Source: Cyanobacteria bacterium UBA8803
Lineage (GTDB): Bacteria; Cyanobacteriota; Cyanobacteriia; Cyanobacteriales; Coleofasciculaceae
Reading direction: 5' to 3'
Length of the DNA: 9,515 bases
Assembly: GCA_003505715.1 (NCBI GenBank)
Contig: DNXU01000467.1
Span: 1,321-10,835, forward strand
Program-made: the position numbers and the translations under genes
The notes under the pieces: model-generated
Databases searched by the model: none
Seen by the model: the letters and a program-made list of their open reading frames with translations, nothing else
What the model was told of the DNA's origin: nothing
Shown here: in pieces, positions 6,135-9,515 of the stretch
How positions within the stretch are numbered: the first letter of the stretch is position 1
Layout: the number at the start of each line of letters is the position of its first letter

Positions 6135-6677
6135 TCAAAGTTTATTTATACTCTCTTGATAAACTTCATCAAAAATCAACTCCAGCCCCTCATGGGTGCC
6201 GCGCAGTCCATCCACAACCGACTTCGCCCACTCAAAATAATCTCGCTTGCGCTGTGCTGACCAACCAGCCGGAGGAGCAGCAATAATATCCCGCAGATTA
6301 GAAATCTTGTCAGCAAGTTTGACTAGTTTCGCTCGCTGGCTCAGAGAAGGCGCATGTTCAATCTGGAGTTGTTTACGTTTCTCTTTAGGCAGGGACTTAT
6401 CATCAGTCACTTCTCTGACCAACTGCTGAACCTCCCAACCAAACTCTTGCTCCAATTCCTCAAACGTCGTTTCCGTATCCTCCACTGTATCGTGCAAGAG
6501 TGCCCCGGCGATCGCAACCACATCTGTAACTCCAGCAATATTCCACAGTAGGTGAGCCAGAGTAATGGGATGGTTAATATAAGGAGATGCCTCTATATCC
6601 TTACGACGTTGATTCCGATGCTTGTGGGCAGCAAAATTTAAGGCTTTCAGGATCAGTCCAATCTGTTCAACTTCCAT
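6135..6677 (-). CDS. MESH1-like HD-domain phosphohydrolase (small alarmone hydrolase)
   Basis: The protein belongs to the single-domain hydrolase branch of the RelA/SpoT superfamily, which removes the 3' pyrophosphate from (p)ppGpp and so switches off the stringent response in the cytosol. Animal MESH1 (HDDC3) also acts on NADPH. The 180-residue length equals that of MESH1. Motifs match closely along the whole chain: [15 protein letters not shown] with His36, [10 protein letters not shown] with the metal-binding pair His62-Asp63 and the catalytic-type Glu66-Asp67, [13 protein letters not shown] at 90-102, [12 protein letters not shown] with Asp123, and [14 protein letters not shown] near the C-terminus. 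There is no synthetase, TGS or ACT domain, so it should only degrade. It lies 104 bases downstream of the metal permease on the same strand, with a pyrimidine-rich leader (on its own strand) before the ATG. The substrate is inferred from family membership only. Confidence 0.9.
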   Translation of the reverse strand: MEVEQIGLILKALNFAAHKHRNQRRKDIEASPYINHPITLAHLLWNIAGVTDVVAIAGALLHDTVEDTETTFEELEQEFGWEVQQLVREVTDDKSLPKEKRKQLQIEHAPSLSQRAKLVKLADKISNLRDIIAAPPAGWSAQRKRDYFEWAKSVVDGLRGTHEGLELIFDEVYQESINKL

Positions 6678-6689
6678 ATATAGGTGAGG

Positions 6690-6746
6690 GAGAAGGCTAA
6701 GGGAGAGGGAGTTAGGGGATGAGGGAGTGAGGGAGTGAGGGAAAGG
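6690..6746. repeat. Purine-rich low-complexity tract with GAGGGAGT tandem copies
   Basis: On the plus strand the segment is nearly all G and A, with GAGGGAGT at 6721-6728 and 6729-6736 followed by GAGGGA. On the minus strand it becomes a C/T-rich leader of the MESH1-like gene. No Shine-Dalgarno-like sequence precedes that gene. Short repeats of this type are frequent between cyanobacterial genes; no function is evident. Confidence 0.6.
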
Positions 6747-6781
6747 TTTTCATGCGTGCTGGTGTACGCAGTTCATGAGGG

Positions 6782-7654
6782 CTATTTAGTCCTATGATGC
6801 CATATTTTTTCAATAGACTTGACTGGTAACAACCGCATCAGAATACCCTGATATGGGCTAAATAAAAGTGCAACTAAAAACAGGCTGAAAGTTACCAGTA
6901 CAATTCCAGGGCCAGAAGGAATATCAAAATAATAGCTGGCATATACCCCACTAATACTGGCAATAATTCCCAAAATCGCTCCCAATCCCATGACCTGATG
7001 GAGTTCCTTCACCAACAGATAAGCTGTAATCCCTGGACCCACTAACAGAGAAATCACCAAGACAACGCCCACTGTTTGCATACTGGTAACAATAGTTAGT
7101 GTAATCGCCGCCATTAAACCATAGTGAAGCACATTGACCGGAAATCCTAAAGCTTGAGCGCCTAATTTATCAAAAGTGTAAAATAGTAATTCTTTATAAA
7201 ATAACTTGACTAACAATAAAATAACGAAAGTAATAACAGCAGTACGTTTAATATCAACTACTGTCACTCCTAAAATATCACCGAACAGAAAACTATCTAG
7301 GTCTAAATTACTCTTCAATAAAGTAATAAGAGTAATCCCCAAAGCAAAAAAGCTTGAGAAAGTTAATGCCATAGCTGCATCAACTTTAACCCGGGATTGA
7401 GAGCGAATCCAAGCAATGACAAACGTACTAAAAAGCCCCGAAATAAAAGCCCCCAATAAGATATCAAACCCTCGCCAAAAAGCGATCGCTAATCCCGGCA
7501 AAACCGCATGAGCAATAACATCGCCGAGCAAAGCCATACGCTGAACAATCAGATAAGTACCTACAACCGGGCAAAGAAGACCAATCAAAACTCCGACCGC
7601 GAGCGCATTGCGCATAAAATCATAACTCAGCGGCTCTATTAACCAATTCAGCAT
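6782..7654 (-). CDS. Zn/Mn-type ABC transporter, membrane permease (ABC-3 family)
   Basis: Forms the membrane channel of a divalent-metal importer in the plasma membrane, working as a dimer with two copies of the ATPase encoded just upstream. The 290-residue length is usual. Hydrophobic stretches are consistent with eight or nine helices. Recognisable ABC-3 family blocks are VGTYLIVQRMALLGDVIAHAV and LPGLA at about 31-56, LDLDSFLFGDILGV near 116-129, and MQTVGVVLVISLLVGPGITAYLL at about 192-214. The FLFGDILG segment and VGVVLVISLLVGPGITAYLL resemble the manganese/iron branch (MntB, SitC, YfeC types) more than ZnuB, as judged from memory. The gene follows the ATPase gene by 73 bases on the same strand, so the two should form one transcription unit driven from the divergent region near 8478-8528. 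No clear Shine-Dalgarno is seen. The metal cannot be settled from the permease alone, so I give no gene symbol. Confidence 0.92.
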   Translation of the reverse strand: MLNWLIEPLSYDFMRNALAVGVLIGLLCPVVGTYLIVQRMALLGDVIAHAVLPGLAIAFWRGFDILLGAFISGLFSTFVIAWIRSQSRVKVDAAMALTFSSFFALGITLITLLKSNLDLDSFLFGDILGVTVVDIKRTAVITFVILLLVKLFYKELLFYTFDKLGAQALGFPVNVLHYGLMAAITLTIVTSMQTVGVVLVISLLVGPGITAYLLVKELHQVMGLGAILGIIASISGVYASYYFDIPSGPGIVLVTFSLFLVALLFSPYQGILMRLLPVKSIEKIWHHRTK

Positions 7655-7727
7655 ATTAATTATTAATTATCACCCATCTGTTAATCCGTTGCCGAATCTG
7701 CTGCCATCTCGGTTTGAAATCAATACC

Positions 7728-8477
7728 CTAACAAACATAAACTGTCTCTACGCACTCGTTAATTAGAGGTGAATGCTCACCTACACCATAAGCTCGTTGG
7801 ATATTTTCTATACTCATAACTTCTTGAGGATAACCCGCAGCAATTAAACGTTGATTTAATAATAATAAGCGATCGTAATGATGCAAAGGCTTACCCCACT
7901 CATGAGAGCTAACCAACAGGATTTTACCTTCAGCCTTGAGCTCAGCAAAAATTTGGAAAATAATCGTTTCCGTCTTTTTGTCAATTCCCGCTAAAGGTTC
8001 ATCCAATAAAAAGAGTTCCGCTTGCTGAGCGATCGCACGCGCCAGAAAAACCCGCTGTTGCTGTCCTCCGGAAAGTTCCCCAATCTGACGGTGACGCAGT
8101 TGCCACATCCCTACCCTTTCCAAGGCAGCAGCAACAATATCTCGGGATTGGCGAGAGGGCGAACGAAACCATCCCGTATGTGCAGTACGTGCCATCATCA
8201 CCACAGTCCAGACGGTGACTGGATAATCCCAGTCAATTTGCGATCGCTGCGGTACATAGGCACAGCAATGCAGGCGCTGTTTCAGCGCCCGTCCCTGAAA
8301 TTTCACCACCCCACTAGTCGCAGGCACTAATCCCAGCATCGCTTTAATCAGCGTGCTTTTACCAGCTCCATTTGGGCCGATCGCGCCCACTAACTGCCCT
8401 GGTTCCAAGCGGAAACTAACGTTCCATAGAGCGCAAACCCCTCGGTAGTTGACAGCTAAATTTTGAACTTCTAACAT
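7728..8477 (-). CDS. Zn/Mn-type ABC transporter, ATP-binding protein
   Basis: Hydrolyses ATP at the cytoplasmic face to drive metal import through the adjacent permease. All nucleotide-binding motifs are intact in the 249-residue chain: Walker A GPNGAGKST at 34-42, Q-loop Gln77 in YVPQRSQIDWDYPVTV, signature LSGGQQQRV at 135-143, Walker B LFLLDEP at 155-161, D-loop LAGID and switch His192 in SSHEWG. The QRSQIDWDYPVTVWTVVMMAR stretch is characteristic of the Mn/Zn/Fe chelate-type importers (MntA, SitB, YfeB, ZnuC relatives). The start is the ATG at 8475-8477, only 51 bases from the divergent binding-protein gene. No Shine-Dalgarno is evident. Two HIP1 sites lie in the gene. The permease follows in the same direction, and the promoter is expected to overlap the Fur-family box at 8490-8504. 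Confidence 0.94.
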   Translation of the reverse strand: MLEVQNLAVNYRGVCALWNVSFRLEPGQLVGAIGPNGAGKSTLIKAMLGLVPATSGVVKFQGRALKQRLHCCAYVPQRSQIDWDYPVTVWTVVMMARTAHTGWFRSPSRQSRDIVAAALERVGMWQLRHRQIGELSGGQQQRVFLARAIAQQAELFLLDEPLAGIDKKTETIIFQIFAELKAEGKILLVSSHEWGKPLHHYDRLLLLNQRLIAAGYPQEVMSIENIQRAYGVGEHSPLINECVETVYVC

Positions 8478-8489
8478 TAACGAACTGCA

Positions 8490-8504
8490 TGAGAATAATT
8501 ATCG
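8490..8504. promoter_or_regulatory. Putative Zur/Fur-family operator in the divergent promoter
   Basis: TGAGAATAATTATCG is a 7-1-7 inverted repeat with 5 of 7 arm positions complementary. It differs at two positions from the cyanobacterial Zur consensus TGATAATNATTATCA as I recall it. It lies in the 51-base gap between the ATPase gene and the divergent binding-protein gene. A plus-strand -10-like TATATT (8506-8511) adjoins it, and on the minus strand GATAAT lies inside it. A metal-loaded Fur-family repressor bound here would block both promoters. Zur, Fur or Mur cannot be told apart by sequence alone. Confidence 0.6.
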
Positions 8505-8528
8505 TTATATTACCTTGTGCGAGGACAG

Positions 8529-9515
8529 ATGGTGCTAAACATGGTTTTCTTAAAAATTCGTAATCTGGGCAGTACGCTAGTTATAGCCCTAGCCCTAGGT
8601 ATAACTAGCTGTAGTGAATCTCAACAGACAACCAAAATAGCAACAACAGCTTCACCGTCTTCAGCCGAGGACTCTAAACCGAAAGTCGTAGCGACAACTA
8701 GCGTCCTGTGCGATATCACCAGATCCATTGCCAAGGAAAGCGTAGATCTAAGCTGCTTGATGCCTGCGGGTGTCGATCCTCACGTTTACGAAGCCAAACC
8801 CAGCGATCGCAAAGCCATTGAACAAGCCAGCCTCATCCTCTATTCGGGTTACAATTTTGAACCCCATTTAATCCAGTTAATTAAAGCCACCCAGAATAAT
8901 GCCGCGAAAGTTGCCGTTAGTGAAATAGCCGTTTCCAGTCCGCTGACAGGGGAAGAACACGAACACAACCATGAAACTGAAGCCAAAACCGAACCCGATC
9001 ATAGCGAGTTCGACCCCCACGTCTGGCACAATGCTCAAAATGGTATTCGGATGATCGAAGTCATTCGCGATCGCTTAGGAAAATTATCCCCAGAGCTAGC
9101 AGCAGAATACACTAGCAATGCTGAAACCATGACCAAAGAACTAACGCAGCTCGATCTGTGGATCAAATCGCAAATTAACACAATTCCAGCTAATCAGCGC
9201 AAGTTAGTCACTACGCACGCTGCCATGAATTACTATGCTACTGCTTATGGAATTTCCCTACAAGGTGCTTTATCAAGTCTCAGCACTGAAGAAAAACCGA
9301 CAGCAGGAAGAGTTAAAGAATTAGTGCAACAAATCGAGCAAGCCGGAGTACCCACAATTTTTCCAGAAGCAACAATTAACCCAAAACTAATTGAGACCGT
9401 TGCTCGTGAAGCCAACGTTAAAGTCTCAGACCAAAAACTTTTTGTGGATGGACTGGGAGAAAAGGGTACAGAGGGCGATACATACCAGAAAATGCTCGTG
9501 GCCAACACTAAAGCC
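8529..9515 (+). CDS. Zn/Mn-type ABC transporter, metal-binding lipoprotein (C-terminus cut by window)
   Basis: Extracytoplasmic solute-binding protein of the ZnuA/MntC/TroA class (cluster A-I) that delivers a divalent metal to the permease. The frame is open for 329 codons to the window edge and should end within a few to a dozen residues. Residues 1-28 are a lipoprotein signal peptide with lipobox ITSC, Cys28 being the anchor. Predicted metal ligands are His85 (VDPHVYEAKP), His164 (FDPHVWHN), His230 (VTTHAAMNYY) and Asp307 (FVDGLGEKGTEGDTY). Three His plus Asp resembles zinc-type or TroA-type sites rather than the His-His-Glu-Asp set of strict Mn binders. A short His-rich loop (HEHNH at 144-148, more acids and His to 158) is also typical of zinc proteins. 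GAGG at 8521-8524 sits four bases before this ATG; an in-frame ATG at 8541 is an alternative start. The gene diverges from the ATPase-permease pair, as znuA does from znuCB in enterobacteria. I lean to zinc, but manganese is not excluded. Confidence 0.9.
   Translation, partial: MVLNMVFLKIRNLGSTLVIALALGITSCSESQQTTKIATTASPSSAEDSKPKVVATTSVLCDITRSIAKESVDLSCLMPAGVDPHVYEAKPSDRKAIEQASLILYSGYNFEPHLIQLIKATQNNAAKVAVSEIAVSSPLTGEEHEHNHETEAKTEPDHSEFDPHVWHNAQNGIRMIEVIRDRLGKLSPELAAEYTSNAETMTKELTQLDLWIKSQINTIPANQRKLVTTHAAMNYYATAYGISLQGALSSLSTEEKPTAGRVKELVQQIEQAGVPTIFPEATINPKLIETVAREANVKVSDQKLFVDGLGEKGTEGDTYQKMLVANTKA

Noticed and set aside
8022..8330. Plus-strand frame of 102 codons
   Set aside because: Antisense to the ATPase gene, whose Walker and signature motifs are intact in the minus-strand frame.

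Overview
The window looks like a chromosomal segment of a cyanobacterium, probably a filamentous or large-genome type. The main evidence is ten exact copies of the palindrome GCGATCGC (HIP1) in 9.5 kb, at 2155, 2334, 3682, 5991, 6508, 7482, 8029, 8240, 8803 and 9067. Two pentapeptide-repeat proteins, a Uma2-type gene remnant, and a SufE and RNase III of cyanobacterial flavour point the same way. The organism call is inference, because no rRNA or other marker gene is present.

Layout. Positions 1-364 carry no gene; they open with what looks like the end of a dispersed cyanobacterial repeat. A complete ribonuclease III gene (rnc, + strand) follows. Next is a broken, apparently chimeric Uma2-family gene (+). 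It converges on a minus-strand gene for an unusual protein with an N-terminal WGR domain, a beta-propeller-like middle and a small conserved C-terminal domain. A 570-base non-coding stretch with a good hairpin plus T-run (3685-3712) then precedes a plus-strand cytoplasmic pentapeptide-repeat gene. That gene is followed by a long degenerate palindrome ending in a T-run.

From 4741 to 8477 every gene is on the minus strand. In transcription order they are a metal ABC transporter ATPase, its membrane permease, a small MESH1-like alarmone hydrolase, an exported pentapeptide/TPR protein and SufE. The metal-binding lipoprotein of the transporter lies divergently on the plus strand (8529 to the window end) and lacks only its last few residues.

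How the genes work together. The clearest functional unit is the Zn/Mn uptake system at 6782-9515. A lipoprotein captures metal outside the plasma membrane, the permease forms the channel and the ATPase drives import. The 51-base divergent promoter region holds a 7-1-7 inverted repeat, TGAGAATAATTATCG, close to the Zur/Fur-type operator of cyanobacteria, so both arms are probably repressed together when metal is plentiful. SufE (Fe-S assembly) and the MESH1-like hydrolase (stringent-response alarmone removal) are housekeeping or stress functions. I see no proof that they are co-regulated with the transporter.

I found no CRISPR array, tRNA, rRNA, intact transposase or phage gene. The items most worth a second look are the Uma2 chimera, the WGR-propeller protein, the palindrome at 4539-4668, the orphan terminator-like hairpin at 3685 and the metalloregulator box at 8490.
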